A DNA stretch of 64,000 nt from Modestobacter sp. DSM 44400 (GCF_900107175.1 NZ_FNOZ01000001.1:186001-250000), one strand, 5' to 3'; numbered from the stretch's first letter, positions 36,143-45,405 are shown. Program-made: numbers and translations. Notes: generated from the sequence alone by a model not told the origin.

Positions 36143-37507
36143 TCAGTCGTTGACCGATGCCCAGCGGCCGACGAGAGCGTCGTCGACCGCAGCGTTCCAG
36201 CGACGCACGTCCTCAGACGTGCGGCCGGGGGGCGGATCGTCCAGCCACTGCGCGACCATCAGGTCCCGCTGGTGACGGACGGCGCGGCGTTGGTCGCTGG
36301 TGCGGCACCGCCAGCCGACCTCCGCCAACAGCGCGAACAAGCGGGCGACGGCGGCGCTTTCCGCGTGGCCGTAGTGCCGGATCTGGGTGACGGCCAGGTC
36401 CAGCAGCGCCGGAAAGTCCCACGCCGGAACCGCCAGCCGCTGGGTGCCGTCCTCGTCGCACCGCAGCCGGTGTTCGACGTCTCGGGTGGCCGCCTCACCC
36501 ACCAGGGCGGAGATGTGCGACAGGGCGTGGACGGCAGTCGTGGGATCGTTGATCCCTGGGGACAGTGACCGCACGGCGATGTCCACCAGCTTGCGCAGTC
36601 CGTTGCTCGGGCCCGCGGTGTCCGCACGCTCGTAGTGCACGACGAGCGCGCTCGCCAGCGCGTCCTCGAGGTCGTCGACGGGAAGGTCGCGCGCGGCGTC
36701 GTCGGTCCATGCCCACCCCACCGGCGTCCCCGCCACGACCGGGTCCCCGTGGCGCCGGTCCAACCGCAGGACCGCGCCCGCGTCGGCCAGGGTCTCCAAC
36801 AGCCGCTGCTCCCGGACGTCGACGAGGAAGCCACCCTTCCGGAAGCACACCGGGCGGGCATATGGCGGAACGGCCGGCAACCTCCGCTCGGGCAGCCCGT
36901 CCTCGGATCTCTCGTCCAGGCGGCCCAGCGCCGCGCCCGCCTCCTTGTGGACGTCGCGCATCATCGTCTCGACGCGCAGCTGCCTGGTCTGGTGGCTGAG
37001 GAAGGTCACCAGTGCCGCGACCCCGCCGAGGGCCAGCACGAAGGCGACACTCACCGACAGCCGGGGGACGAAGGCACCGGCGCCGGACTCATCCGCCGAC
37101 CGGACGGTGCGCAGCACGATCAGGGCGTAGACGAAGGTGGCGAGCAGCTCCCCCAGACAGACCTGGACGACCCGGTCACGGACGAAGGTCTGCAGCAGGC
37201 GCGGGGAGTACTGGCTGCTGGCCAGCTGCAGCGTCACGATGGTGAGGGAGAACAGCAGCGTCGTCACCGAGATCAGCGAGGTGGCAATCGCCGACAGCAC
37301 GGTACGTGCGGCGCCGGGACCGCCACCGAAAACCAACGCCAGCGACTCCCGCCCGCCGCGCTGGAGCGCCTCGTCCACGTGCGGGAGCAGGACGGCGAGC
37401 CCGACGGCCAGCAAAATCACGATCGTCGGGAGCGGCCACAGTGTGCCCGTGAGGGCGTTGCGGACCGACGTCAACAGACCACTATGCGGCCGCGAGCTGC
37501 TCGCCAT
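36143..37507 (-). CDS. DUF2254 membrane protein
   Basis: A 454-residue protein of the DUF2254 family. Four hydrophobic segments lie in the first 180 residues: WPLPTIVILLAVGLAVLLPH, TVLSAIATSLISVTTLLFSLTIVTLQLASSQYSPRLL, a third around CLGELLATFVYALIVL and a fourth around VSVAFVLALGGVAALVTF. A large soluble domain follows with the conserved SPGINDPTTAVHAL segment. The function is not known. ATG 37507 is chosen because GGGGAGG lies 4 nt upstream. It is downstream of upp on the same strand, with a 47-bp gap. Confidence 0.85.
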   Translation of the reverse strand: MASSSRPHSGLLTSVRNALTGTLWPLPTIVILLAVGLAVLLPHVDEALQRGGRESLALVFGGGPGAARTVLSAIATSLISVTTLLFSLTIVTLQLASSQYSPRLLQTFVRDRVVQVCLGELLATFVYALIVLRTVRSADESGAGAFVPRLSVSVAFVLALGGVAALVTFLSHQTRQLRVETMMRDVHKEAGAALGRLDERSEDGLPERRLPAVPPYARPVCFRKGGFLVDVREQRLLETLADAGAVLRLDRRHGDPVVAGTPVGWAWTDDAARDLPVDDLEDALASALVVHYERADTAGPSNGLRKLVDIAVRSLSPGINDPTTAVHALSHISALVGEAATRDVEHRLRCDEDGTQRLAVPAWDFPALLDLAVTQIRHYGHAESAAVARLFALLAEVGWRCRTSDQRRAVRHQRDLMVAQWLDDPPPGRTSEDVRRWNAAVDDALVGRWASVND

Positions 37508-37554
37508 CCCGCCTCCCCGCATCGTGCGCTGAATTCTCGTCGGCGCCGCTCAGC

Positions 37555-38178
37555 TCAGACCGCCCCGAACTGGCGGTCACCGGCGTCGCCGAGACCGGGG
37601 ACAATGTAGGCGGACTCGTTGAGCCGCTCGTCGACGCTGGCGGTGAACACCCGCAGCGGCAGGCCGCTCTCCTCGAGCCGGCGCAGCCCCTCCGGGGCGG
37701 CGAGGGCGCAGAGCACGGTGATGTCGGTGGCGCCGCGGGCAGTGAGCAGGCCACAGCAGTGCACCAGTGAGCCGCCGGTGGCCAGCATGGGGTCGAGCAC
37801 GAAGACCTGCCGGTCGACCAGCGACTCCGGCAGCGAGGCCATGTAGGCCTCCGGCTGGAAGGTCACCTCGTTACGGGCCAGGCCGACGAAGCCCATCTGC
37901 GACTCGGGCAGCATCCCATGAGCGGTGTCGGCCATGCCGAGCCCGGCGCGCAGTACCGGGACGATCAGCGGCGGCGCCGCCAGCCGGTAGCCGATCGTGT
38001 CGGTGACCGGGGTCGTGATCGGCTCCTCGGCGACCGAGAGGGCGCGGGTCGCCTCGTAGACCAGCATCTGGGTGAGCTCCCGCAGCGCGGCACGGAAGGT
38101 GGCGTTGTCGGTGCGCTCGTCGCGCATCCGCGACAGTCGGGCGCGGGCGAGCGGGTGGTCGACGACGGTCAGCTGCAC
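37555..38178 (-). CDS. upp: Uracil phosphoribosyltransferase
   Basis: Upp converts uracil and PRPP to UMP. The 207-residue sequence has [16 protein letters not shown], the regulatory or uracil-site region [14 protein letters not shown], the PRPP loop [17 protein letters not shown] and the C-terminal uracil-binding [18 protein letters not shown] 38178 follows TACCGT by 7 nt with no ribosome binding site, so it should be leaderless; this also trims a spurious 140-residue upstream extension. It is divergent from deoC across a gap holding a 40-bp inverted repeat. Confidence 0.96.
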   Translation of the reverse strand: MQLTVVDHPLARARLSRMRDERTDNATFRAALRELTQMLVYEATRALSVAEEPITTPVTDTIGYRLAAPPLIVPVLRAGLGMADTAHGMLPESQMGFVGLARNEVTFQPEAYMASLPESLVDRQVFVLDPMLATGGSLVHCCGLLTARGATDITVLCALAAPEGLRRLEESGLPLRVFTASVDERLNESAYIVPGLGDAGDRQFGAV

Positions 38179-38185
38179 GGGCTGG

Positions 38186-38191
38186 ACGGTA
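38186..38191 (-). promoter_or_regulatory. -10 of a leaderless promoter for upp
   Basis: TACCGT on the minus strand ends 7 nt before the GTG at 38178. Confidence 0.55.
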
Positions 38192-38226
38192 TCCGGCCGC
38201 GGCCCCCGAGGGGTTGAGCCGGGCAA

Positions 38227-38266
38227 CCGACCGGTGAGCCGGATCGTGAGCCGGCTTGCCGGTCGG
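38227..38266. promoter_or_regulatory. Inverted repeat in the divergent upp/deoC control region
   Basis: Outer arms CCGACCGG and CCGGTCGG are perfect. Inner arms GCCGG and CCGGC also pair, and GTGAGCCGG occurs twice as a direct repeat inside. It lies between two nucleoside-salvage genes and could be an operator for a shared regulator, but no regulator gene is nearby. Confidence 0.45.
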
Positions 38267-38311
38267 TGCGGTGGCTCACCCTCGGCCGAGCACGGGCCCC
38301 GGCAGTGAAGA

Positions 38312-39334
38312 ATGCCGGGCATGACCCATGTGCTCGACCCCGACGCGCTCTCACGCGAGGGCCGGCCGCTCCCCGAGCCCCTGGAGCCGTTCTCCGACGT
38401 GACCCGCTCGGACGCCGCCTTCCGCGCGTTCCTGCACGGGTTGCCCGGTGTCGACCAGGTTGGCGCAGAGGCCCGCACGAACGTGCTGGGCACCCGGTCG
38501 ATCAAGACCACGGCGAAGGCGTGGGCGATCGACACCGCCATCTCGATGGTCGACCTGACGACGCTGGAGGGCTCGGACACCCCGGGCAAGGTCCGCTCGC
38601 TGGCCGCCAAGGCCCGCCGTCCCGACCCCGAGGACCTGACCTGCCCGTCGGTCGCCGCGGTCTGCGTCTACGGCGACCTGGCCGGCGTCGCCAAGGAGGC
38701 GCTGGCCGGAACCGGGATCCACACCGCCGCGGTCGCCACCGCCTTCCCGTCCGGCCGGGCCAGCCGGGCGGTCAAGCTCGCCGACGTCCGGGACGCCGTG
38801 GCGGGCGGTGCCGACGAGATCGACATGGTCATCGACCGCGGCGCCTTCCTCGCCGGCCGCTACCTCGACGTCTTCGAGGAGATCGTGGCGGTCAAGGAGG
38901 CCTGCAGGCGTCCGGGCGGACAGGGCAGAGCGCACCTCAAGGTCATCCTGGAGACCGGCGAGCTGGTCACTCTGGACAACGTGCGACGCGCCTCCTGGCT
39001 GGCGATGCTGGCCGGCGGGAACTTCATCAAGACCTCCACCGGCAAGATCTCCCCGGCCGCCACGCTGCCGGTCTGCCTGGTGATGCTGAAGGCGGTCCGC
39101 GACTTCCGCACCGCCACCGGCCACCAGGTCGGGGTCAAGCCCGCCGGCGGCATCCGGACGACGAAGGACGCCGTCAAGCACCTGGTGATGATCAACGAGA
39201 CCGTCGGCGCGGACTGGCTGTCGCCCGACTGGTTCCGGTTCGGCGCCTCCAGCCTGCTCAACGACCTGCTCCTGCAGCGGCAGAAGCTCCGCACCGGGCA
39301 CTACTCGGGCCCTGACCATGTGAGTGTGGACTGA
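38312..39334 (+). CDS. deoC: Deoxyribose-phosphate aldolase
   Basis: DeoC cleaves 2-deoxyribose-5-phosphate to acetaldehyde and glyceraldehyde-3-phosphate. This is the long actinobacterial form (340 residues). It contains [68 protein letters not shown] (first Lys), [10 protein letters not shown] (Schiff-base Lys) and [13 protein letters not shown] 38312 is used; ATG 38321, nine bases on, is equally possible since neither has a clear ribosome binding site. The next gene, an aldehyde dehydrogenase, starts 1 bp after the stop, so acetaldehyde made here is probably oxidised at once. Confidence 0.95.
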   Translation: MPGMTHVLDPDALSREGRPLPEPLEPFSDVTRSDAAFRAFLHGLPGVDQVGAEARTNVLGTRSIKTTAKAWAIDTAISMVDLTTLEGSDTPGKVRSLAAKARRPDPEDLTCPSVAAVCVYGDLAGVAKEALAGTGIHTAAVATAFPSGRASRAVKLADVRDAVAGGADEIDMVIDRGAFLAGRYLDVFEEIVAVKEACRRPGGQGRAHLKVILETGELVTLDNVRRASWLAMLAGGNFIKTSTGKISPAATLPVCLVMLKAVRDFRTATGHQVGVKPAGGIRTTKDAVKHLVMINETVGADWLSPDWFRFGASSLLNDLLLQRQKLRTGHYSGPDHVSVD

Positions 39335-39335
39335 G

Positions 39336-40781
39336 ATGACCAGCCTGTTCGAGTACGCCCCCGCCCTCGAGTCCCGCTCGATCGTCGACCTCCGGCCCAG
39401 CTACGGGCTGTTCATCGACGGCGAGTTCACCGAGGGCACCGGCACCCCGCTCAAGACGCTGAACCCGGCCACCGAGGAGGTGCTCGCCGAGGTCGCGACC
39501 GGCAGCGACGCCGACGTCGACCGGGCGGTGCACGCGGCCCGTCGCGCCTTCACCCGGGTCTGGGGCCCGATGCGCCCGGCCGACCGCGGCAAGTACCTGT
39601 TCCGGATCGCCCGGCTGCTGCAGGAGCGCGCCCGGGAGTTCGCCGTCCTGGAGAGCCTGGACAACGGCAAGCCGATCCGGGAGTCCCGCGACGTCGACGT
39701 CCCGCTGGCCGCTGCGCACTTCTTCTACCACGCGGGCTGGGCCGACAAGCTCGAGCACGCGGGCCTGGGCCCGGCACCGCGCCCGCTGGGCGTCGCCGGT
39801 CAGGTCATCCCGTGGAACTTCCCGCTGATGATGCTGGCCTGGAAGATCGCCCCGGCGCTGGCCACCGGCAACACCGTCGTCCTCAAGCCGGCCGAGACCA
39901 CCCCGCTGACCGCCCTGCTGTTCGCCGAGGTCTGCCAGCAGGCCGACCTGCCCCCGGGCGTGGTCAACATCGTGACCGGCGCCGGGGAGACCGGCCGGGC
40001 CGTCGTCGCCCACCCCGACGTCGACAAGGTCGCCTTCACCGGCTCGACGGAGGTCGGTCAGTCGATCGCCCGCGCGGTCGCCGGCACGGGCAAGCGGCTG
40101 ACCCTGGAGCTGGGCGGCAAGGCGGCGAACATCGTCTTCGACGACGCCCCGGTCGACCAGGCCGTCGAGGGCATCGTGCGTGGCATCTTCTTCAACCAGG
40201 GCCACGTCTGCTGCGCCGGGTCGCGGCTACTGGTGCAGGAGTCGGTGCACGACGAGGTGGTCGCCTCGCTGCAGCGGCGGATCGGCACGCTGCGGGTCGG
40301 CGACCCGCTGGACAAGAACACCGACCTGGGCGCGATCAACAGCGCCGAGCAGCTCGCCCGGATCCGTGCGCTGTCCGACGTCGGCGAGGCCGAGGGGGCG
40401 CAGCGCTGGCAGCCCGAGGGCGACCTCCCGACCCGCGGGTACTGGTTCAAGCCGACGGTGTTCACCGACGTCTCCCCCGCCCACCGGATCGCCCGGGACG
40501 AGGTGTTCGGCCCGGTGCTGTCGGTGCTGACCTTCCGCACCCCCGACGAGGCGGTGGCCAAGGCGAACAACACCAGCTACGGGCTGTCGGCCGGTGTCTG
40601 GTCGGAGAAGGGCTCGCGGATCCTGGCGATCACCAACAAGCTGCGCGCCGGCGTCGTCTGGGCCAACACCTTCAACGAGTTCGACCCCACCTCGCCCTTC
40701 GGTGGCTACAAGCAGTCCGGCTACGGCCGCGAGGGCGGCCGCCAGGGCCTGGCTGCCTACCTCCGCTCGGCGACCTCATGA
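39336..40781 (+). CDS. Aldehyde dehydrogenase
   Basis: A 481-residue NAD(P)-dependent aldehyde dehydrogenase. The cofactor fold shows QVIPWNFPLMMLAWKIAPALATGN, VLKPAETTPLTA and FTGSTEVGQSI. The general-base Glu is in LELGGKAANIVF and the nucleophile Cys in FFNQGHVCCAGSRL. EVFGPVLSVL and the C-terminal PFGGYKQSGYGREGG are in place. It starts 1 bp after the deoC stop, and the likely substrate is acetaldehyde from deoxyribose breakdown (inference from context). A truncated paralogue follows. Confidence 0.93.
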   Translation: MTSLFEYAPALESRSIVDLRPSYGLFIDGEFTEGTGTPLKTLNPATEEVLAEVATGSDADVDRAVHAARRAFTRVWGPMRPADRGKYLFRIARLLQERAREFAVLESLDNGKPIRESRDVDVPLAAAHFFYHAGWADKLEHAGLGPAPRPLGVAGQVIPWNFPLMMLAWKIAPALATGNTVVLKPAETTPLTALLFAEVCQQADLPPGVVNIVTGAGETGRAVVAHPDVDKVAFTGSTEVGQSIARAVAGTGKRLTLELGGKAANIVFDDAPVDQAVEGIVRGIFFNQGHVCCAGSRLLVQESVHDEVVASLQRRIGTLRVGDPLDKNTDLGAINSAEQLARIRALSDVGEAEGAQRWQPEGDLPTRGYWFKPTVFTDVSPAHRIARDEVFGPVLSVLTFRTPDEAVAKANNTSYGLSAGVWSEKGSRILAITNKLRAGVVWANTFNEFDPTSPFGGYKQSGYGREGGRQGLAAYLRSATS

Positions 40782-40799
40782 CCGGCACGACGATGTGGA

Positions 40800-40831
40800 C
40801 CCGACGCGGGGGCCGGAGGCTCCCCGTCGGG
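40800..40831. other. Hairpin between the two aldehyde dehydrogenase genes
   Basis: CCCGACG at 40800-40806 pairs with CGTCGGG at 40825-40831, and GGGG/CCCC add to the stem. It occupies the 119-nt gap between the full-length enzyme and its shortened paralogue and may attenuate or process the mRNA. Confidence 0.4.
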
Positions 40832-40900
40832 GGCGCAAGCAGCAGTACCCCGCAGGTGCGGGCACCAGAATTGGCCGCGATCGGAGTCCGGAGGACGACC

Positions 40901-41770
40901 ATGAACGCAGACCGGCTGACCGTGCGGAAGACCTACAAGCTGTACCTGGGCGGCGCGTTTCCCCGCTCGGAATCCGGGCGCACCTACGAGGTGACCGACG
41001 CCAAGGGCCACTTCCTGGCCAACGCCGCGTGGGCCTCCCGTAAGGACGCCCGGGACGCCGTCGTCGCCGCCCGCGCCGCGTTCGGGAAGTGGTCGGGGGC
41101 CACCGCCTACAACCGCGGTCAGGTGCTCTACCGGGTCGCCGAGGTGATGGAGGGTCGCGCCGCGCAGTTCGCCGAGGAGGTCGCCGCCGGCGAGGGGCTG
41201 TCGGCCACCCGGGCACGCGCCGCCGTGGACGCCGCCATCGACCGGTGGGTCTGGTACGCGGGCTGGACCGACAAGCTGGCCGCCGTGCTGGGCAGCAGCA
41301 ACCCGGTCGCCGGCCCGTACTTCGGCTTCTCGATGCCCGAGCCGACCGGGGTGGTCGCCGTCCTCGCGCCGCAGCGCAGTTCGCTGCTGGGCCTGGTCAG
41401 CGTGCTGGGCCCCGTGCTGGCCGGCGGCAACACCGCCGTGGTGATCTCCTCCAAGCAGTGCCCGCTGCCCGCGGTGACGCTGGGCGAGGTCCTGGCGACC
41501 TCCGACGTCCCCGGCGGCGTGGTGAACCTGCTGACCGGGGACGCCGCGGAGATCGGCCCGTGGCTGGCCGAGCACGCCGACGTTGACGGCATCGACCTGG
41601 CGGGCACGTCCGGTCCGCTGGCGATGGAGCTGGAGCGCTCCGCGGCCGGCACGGTCAAGCGGGTGCTGCGGGCGGCAGCCGAGGAGCCGGACTGGACCGC
41701 GGACCCCGGTCTGGCGCGGATGACACCGTTTCTCGAGACCAAGTCCGTGTGGCACCCGATGGGGGTCTGA
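40901..41770 (+). CDS. Shortened aldehyde dehydrogenase-like protein lacking the catalytic domain
   Basis: A 289-residue paralogue that covers only the N-terminal, cofactor-binding part of aldehyde dehydrogenases: YKLYLGGAFPRSESGRTYEV, AARAAFGKWSGATAYNRGQVLYRVAE, GVVAVLAPQRSSLLGLVSVLGPVLAGGNTAVV and VVNLLTGDAAEIGPWLAEH. It stops where the catalytic domain should begin, so the nucleophilic Cys and the ELGG glutamate are absent. It ends in a distinctive MTPFLETKSVWHPMG tail. The frame is clean and GGAGG precedes ATG 40901, which argues for a real gene. I recall similar short partners next to deoC in other actinobacteria; it may be a non-catalytic subunit. Confidence 0.8.
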   Translation: MNADRLTVRKTYKLYLGGAFPRSESGRTYEVTDAKGHFLANAAWASRKDARDAVVAARAAFGKWSGATAYNRGQVLYRVAEVMEGRAAQFAEEVAAGEGLSATRARAAVDAAIDRWVWYAGWTDKLAAVLGSSNPVAGPYFGFSMPEPTGVVAVLAPQRSSLLGLVSVLGPVLAGGNTAVVISSKQCPLPAVTLGEVLATSDVPGGVVNLLTGDAAEIGPWLAEHADVDGIDLAGTSGPLAMELERSAAGTVKRVLRAAAEEPDWTADPGLARMTPFLETKSVWHPMGV

Positions 41771-41885
41771 ACAAGGAGCCCTCCCTCCGAGGCCTTCGCA
41801 CGCTCAGGCCACGACAGGGAGGGGCCACTCCCTGGATCCCCTCGCGGGCTCGGGGACGCCCTGGGAGGAGGCCGAAAACCGGGCC
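41768..41885 (+). repeat. Stop-associated repeat, copy 1 (after the ALDH-like gene)
   Basis: It begins at the stop as TGAACAAGGAGCCC and continues with GC-rich hairpin sequence including GGATCCCCTCGCGGGCTCGG. This is a diverged member of the TGA-nn-AAGGAnCCC family. Confidence 0.55.
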
Positions 41886-41930
41886 GATACCGGCCTGCGG
41901 GCACCCAGGTGCATCGGGCAGGATCGTCCC

Positions 41931-43412
41931 GTGGCCAGGCCCAGCATCGTCCCCATCGCCCTTACCCTCGACGACCGCACGGGCTACACGCTCTGGGCGC
42001 CCCCATGGGAGGAGGACGGCGAGGAGTGGCAGGCGTTCCTCGGCAGCACGACCGAGGACGACGACGCGAATGACGACGACCCGGGCCCGGTCGCCCGGGT
42101 CCACCTCTTTCCCTCCCCCGCCGCGCTGGCCGCGTTCTGCCGGGTGAGCACCGACCACGACCTCGCCGACCATCCGGTCTGGCCGGTCGTCGCGACCCTG
42201 GGCGCCGCGGACCTCACCCCCGACGAGGACCACCGCTACGACCTCGACGGGGTCTACGACGTGGTCGCCGAGAACCCCGACCGGTGGGCCGTCGACGAGC
42301 TCGCCGCCGTCGTCGACATCGTCGGCCGGCTGGCCGAGTGCTGTGACACCAGTGGTTCCGACGACGACGAGGACAACGACGAGGACGAGGACGAGGACGA
42401 GGCCGACTTCGAGGCCGTGGCCGATCTCGTCGCCCGCCCGGAGTCCGCGGCGCTGAGTCTCGGCATCGACGCCTTCCTCGGCCGGACCGGCGAGGAGGCC
42501 TGGGCCGGCCTGGGCACCGCCGTGGACGAGCTGTGGGAAGACGTGCTCGAAGAGCTCAACGAGCACCTGGACTGGACCGGCGCGGGCACGGTGGCCGTCG
42601 AGGACTACCCGTCGGCGGCCCTGGAGGCCGAGGCGCACGCCGACCTGGGCGCGGAGGACGACGACGAGGACGACGACATCGAGCTCGTCGACGTCGCGGA
42701 CACCGCCACCCCCGTCGCCCGCACCGGCGCCACCGCGCGCGGCGTCGAGCGGCCCGCCGCGGGCTCCACCGCCGCGGCGCCCGAGGACGCCGCCACCGTC
42801 GCCACCCGTGCCATCCGGGGCGGCAGCCAGCTGACCGCCACCCCGGCCGCGGTGGCCGCCGCGGCGGAGTTCTGGGAAGCCGTCGGCATCCTGCCGGTCG
42901 AGCTGGTGGTCCCGGAGGGCTCCGGGGTGACGTTGCGCTGCTACGTCGAGGACCGGGCCCGCTTCCTCGGCCGCGACGGCGAGCTCTTCCTCTTCCCCGA
43001 CCCGGTGGCGCTGGCCCGCTTCTGCGCCGGCGACGAGGCACACGACCTGACCGAGATCGCGTCCTGGGCCGAGGTGGCCGACACGGACACGATGCCGCTG
43101 CCGGCCGACCAGGACCGCTACGACCTCAGCGGGCTGGGCGAGGTGCTCGGCGAGGTGGCCGACGGCGCCGGTGGGCTGATCGAGCACCGGGCGCTGCTCC
43201 AGCCGGTGGAGGGTGCCCGCGACGTCGCCGAGTACGCCGGGCTGACCCGGGTGGAGCAGCTGCTGACCGGCACCACCCCGCTGGGCCGGGCGATCGCCCG
43301 AAGCGAGGCTGAACCCGGCACGACGCTGCGCGCCGAGGACGCTGCCGTCCTGGCCGGCGCCTGGGACGAGGTCGTCACCGAGGTGGGGACGGCGCTGGTC
43401 TTCCGCGACTGA
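41931..43412 (+). CDS. Uncharacterised acidic protein with an internal duplication
   Basis: A 493-residue protein with no motif I can tie to a known activity. Two similar domains are separated by an acidic, Ala-rich linker. Domain 1 (about 10-137) reads YTLWAPPWEEDGEEWQAFLG, RVHLFPSPAALAAFCR and HRYDLDGVYDVV. Domain 2 (about 310-455) reads VTLRCYVEDRARFLGRDG, LFLFPDPVALARFCAG and DRYDLSGLGEVL. Residues 143-159 are nearly all Asp/Glu, and a second acidic run lies near 240. No signal peptide or membrane segment is visible. Homologues in related actinobacteria are, as I recall, sometimes labelled primosomal protein, without support I can see. GTG 41931 is preceded by AGGA. The stop codon opens a repeat element. 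Confidence 0.8.
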   Translation: MARPSIVPIALTLDDRTGYTLWAPPWEEDGEEWQAFLGSTTEDDDANDDDPGPVARVHLFPSPAALAAFCRVSTDHDLADHPVWPVVATLGAADLTPDEDHRYDLDGVYDVVAENPDRWAVDELAAVVDIVGRLAECCDTSGSDDDEDNDEDEDEDEADFEAVADLVARPESAALSLGIDAFLGRTGEEAWAGLGTAVDELWEDVLEELNEHLDWTGAGTVAVEDYPSAALEAEAHADLGAEDDDEDDDIELVDVADTATPVARTGATARGVERPAAGSTAAAPEDAATVATRAIRGGSQLTATPAAVAAAAEFWEAVGILPVELVVPEGSGVTLRCYVEDRARFLGRDGELFLFPDPVALARFCAGDEAHDLTEIASWAEVADTDTMPLPADQDRYDLSGLGEVLGEVADGAGGLIEHRALLQPVEGARDVAEYAGLTRVEQLLTGTTPLGRAIARSEAEPGTTLRAEDAAVLAGAWDEVVTEVGTALVFRD

Positions 43413-43520
43413 GAAAGGACCCCGCTGCCCCCACGCCTCGCGAGCTCGCGGTGGGACCCTGCAGCGGGCCGGCTGCCCCCACCCCCCACGAGCCCCGGTG
43501 GGACCCGGCAGCGGGGCCGG
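43410..43520 (+). repeat. Stop-associated repeat, copy 2 (after the acidic protein gene)
   Basis: It starts at the stop codon as TGAGAAAGGACCCC. CCCGCTGC and GCAGCGGG form an outer stem around an inner CTCGCGAGCTCGCGG hairpin. A second, related half-unit follows. It probably ends transcription of the plus-strand gene. Confidence 0.6.
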
Positions 43521-43627
43521 ACACGCCGAACGGCCACCCCGGGAACGGCCAATGGCCGGCCCCCGCAGTGCGGGAGCCGGCCATTGCCGGTTCAGGCCCC
43601 GTCCCGAGTCCCACCCCGGGCTTGCGA

Positions 43628-43707
43628 GTGGAAGGACCCGCTCCACCCCACTCTCCTCGCAAGCTCGGAGCGGGACCGGGAGCAGGCCTGAGACGGGATC
43701 CTTTTCA
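43628..43707 (-). repeat. Stop-associated repeat, copy 3 (after the DEAD-box gene)
   Basis: On the minus strand it begins TGAAAAGGATCCC at the helicase stop and ends with CGGGTCCTTCC. The two ends pair, so it could terminate in both directions between these convergent genes. Confidence 0.55.
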
Positions 43708-45405
43708 GTAAGAGCGGGCGGGACGCGCAGGGCGACCGCCGGGGCGGTGCCCTTCGGCCTGGCCCCCGCGATAGCCGCCGGGGCGGCGGTCGCGGGAGTC
43801 CCCACCCGGGGTGCGATCCCGGTCGCCGTAGGAGCGCTCACCCTGCGGGCGGCCTCCGTACGAGCGATCGCGGTCGCCGAACGAGCGGTCACCGGCCGGA
43901 CGATCCCGGTCGCCGTAGGAGCGCTCGCCCGAGGGGCGGTCTCCATACGTGCGATCGCGGTCGCCGGTCGGACGGCGCGGGCCACCGAACCCACCGGGAC
44001 GGTCGCCGTCCCGGCGGGGACGTCGGCCACCGGGGCCACCTGATGAGGCCGGACGCCGGGACTCGCGCACGGGACGCTCGACCGGCTCGACGTGGACGCC
44101 ACGGGCGACCAGCTCACCGATCGGGGCGTCACCGGGACGGATCCGGGTGACGGGGGTGTCGATGGCGGCCTGGCGGAACCGGCGCTTGGCCTGTCCCACC
44201 TGGTCGGGCAGCAGCAGGGAGACCACCACGCCACCGGCGCCGGCGCGGGCCGTGCGGCCCGAGCGGTGCAGGTAGGTCTTGTGGTCTGCCGGCGGGTCGT
44301 AGTGCAGGACCAGCGAGACGTCGTCGACGTGGATACCGCGGGCCGCGACGTCGGTGGCCACGAGCACCGGGCTGCGGGCGTCGGTGAACGCCTCCAGCGC
44401 GCGGCGGCGGGCCGCCTGCGGCAGACCGCCGTGGATCGGCTCGGCCTTGATGCCGACGGCCTGCAGGTTGTCGGCCAGCCGGTCGGCGCCGTGCTGGGTG
44501 CGCACGAAGATGAGCGTGCGGCCCGGGCGGGCGGCCAGCTGCTCGGTGACCTTCAGCCGGTCCGGGAAGGACACGCTGTAGGCCAGGTGCTCGGCCGGCG
44601 GGGCGGAGTCGGCGGCGGTGACCACCGAGTGCCGGGCCGGGTCCTTGAGGTAGCGGCGGACCAGGGAGTCGACCTCGCCGTCCAGCGTGGCCGAGAACAG
44701 CAGGCGCTGGCCGTCGGTTCGCGTCTGGTCGAGCAGCTCCTTGACCACCGGCAGGAAGCCGAGGTCGGACATGAAGTCGGCCTCGTCGATGACCGAGAGG
44801 CTGACCTCGGCCAGCGAGCACTCCCGCTGGTTGATCAGGTCCTGCAGCCGGCCGGGGGTGGCGATGACGACGTCGACGCCGCGCCGGAGCTGCTGGATCT
44901 GGCGGTACATCGAGGCGCCGCCGTAGACGGCGGCCAGCTGGACGCCGATCGACTGGCCGAGGGGGGCCAGGGCGTCGTGCACCTGCTGAGCGAGCTCGCG
45001 GGTCGGCACGAGGACCAGTCCGCGGGGGGCGCGGCGGCCGTGCTGCGGCTCGGCACCGAGGCGGGCCAGCAGCGGCAGGCCGAAGGCCAGGGTCTTGCCC
45101 GACCCGGTGGCCGCCTTGCCCAGCACGTCACGCCCGGCGAGGGCGTCGGGCAGCGCGACGGTCTGGATGGCGAACGGGTGGCTGATGCCCTTGCGCTCGA
45201 GCGCGGTGACCAGTGGCTGGGGCAGGCCCAGCTGGGCGAAGGAGGGGCCGGTCGGTGCTGCTGGCTCCGTGGGCAGCTCCGGAGCTGCGGTCTCCGGTGC
45301 GGTGGTCTCCGGGGTGAGAAGCTCCGCGACCGGGGTCTCGGGAGTGGTGTTCGAGGTGGTGCTGACGTCGACAGAGTCGAACGAGAAAGGGTCGATCAAG
45401 GGCAT
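43705..45405 (-). CDS. DEAD-box RNA helicase
   Basis: A 566-residue ATP-dependent RNA helicase. Motifs in order are Q-motif (FAQLGLPQPLVTAL to HPFAIQ), Walker A ATGSGKT, PTRELA, TPGRLQDL, DEAD as VIDEADFM, SAT as LFSATL, IFVRT, ATDVAARGIH and HRSGRTARAG. The N-terminus is a Thr/Pro/Glu-rich extension. The last 110 residues are a basic tail of repeats around YGDRDR and SGERSYGDR, expected to bind RNA. ATG 45405 (MPLIDPFSF) is preferred over an upstream ATG at 45528 because the intervening sequence resembles a leader. A leader of about 165 nt and the repeat-rich tail resemble cold-responsive helicases. Confidence 0.93.
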   Translation of the reverse strand: MPLIDPFSFDSVDVSTTSNTTPETPVAELLTPETTAPETAAPELPTEPAAPTGPSFAQLGLPQPLVTALERKGISHPFAIQTVALPDALAGRDVLGKAATGSGKTLAFGLPLLARLGAEPQHGRRAPRGLVLVPTRELAQQVHDALAPLGQSIGVQLAAVYGGASMYRQIQQLRRGVDVVIATPGRLQDLINQRECSLAEVSLSVIDEADFMSDLGFLPVVKELLDQTRTDGQRLLFSATLDGEVDSLVRRYLKDPARHSVVTAADSAPPAEHLAYSVSFPDRLKVTEQLAARPGRTLIFVRTQHGADRLADNLQAVGIKAEPIHGGLPQAARRRALEAFTDARSPVLVATDVAARGIHVDDVSLVLHYDPPADHKTYLHRSGRTARAGAGGVVVSLLLPDQVGQAKRRFRQAAIDTPVTRIRPGDAPIGELVARGVHVEPVERPVRESRRPASSGGPGGRRPRRDGDRPGGFGGPRRPTGDRDRTYGDRPSGERSYGDRDRPAGDRSFGDRDRSYGGRPQGERSYGDRDRTPGGDSRDRRPGGYRGGQAEGHRPGGRPARPARSY

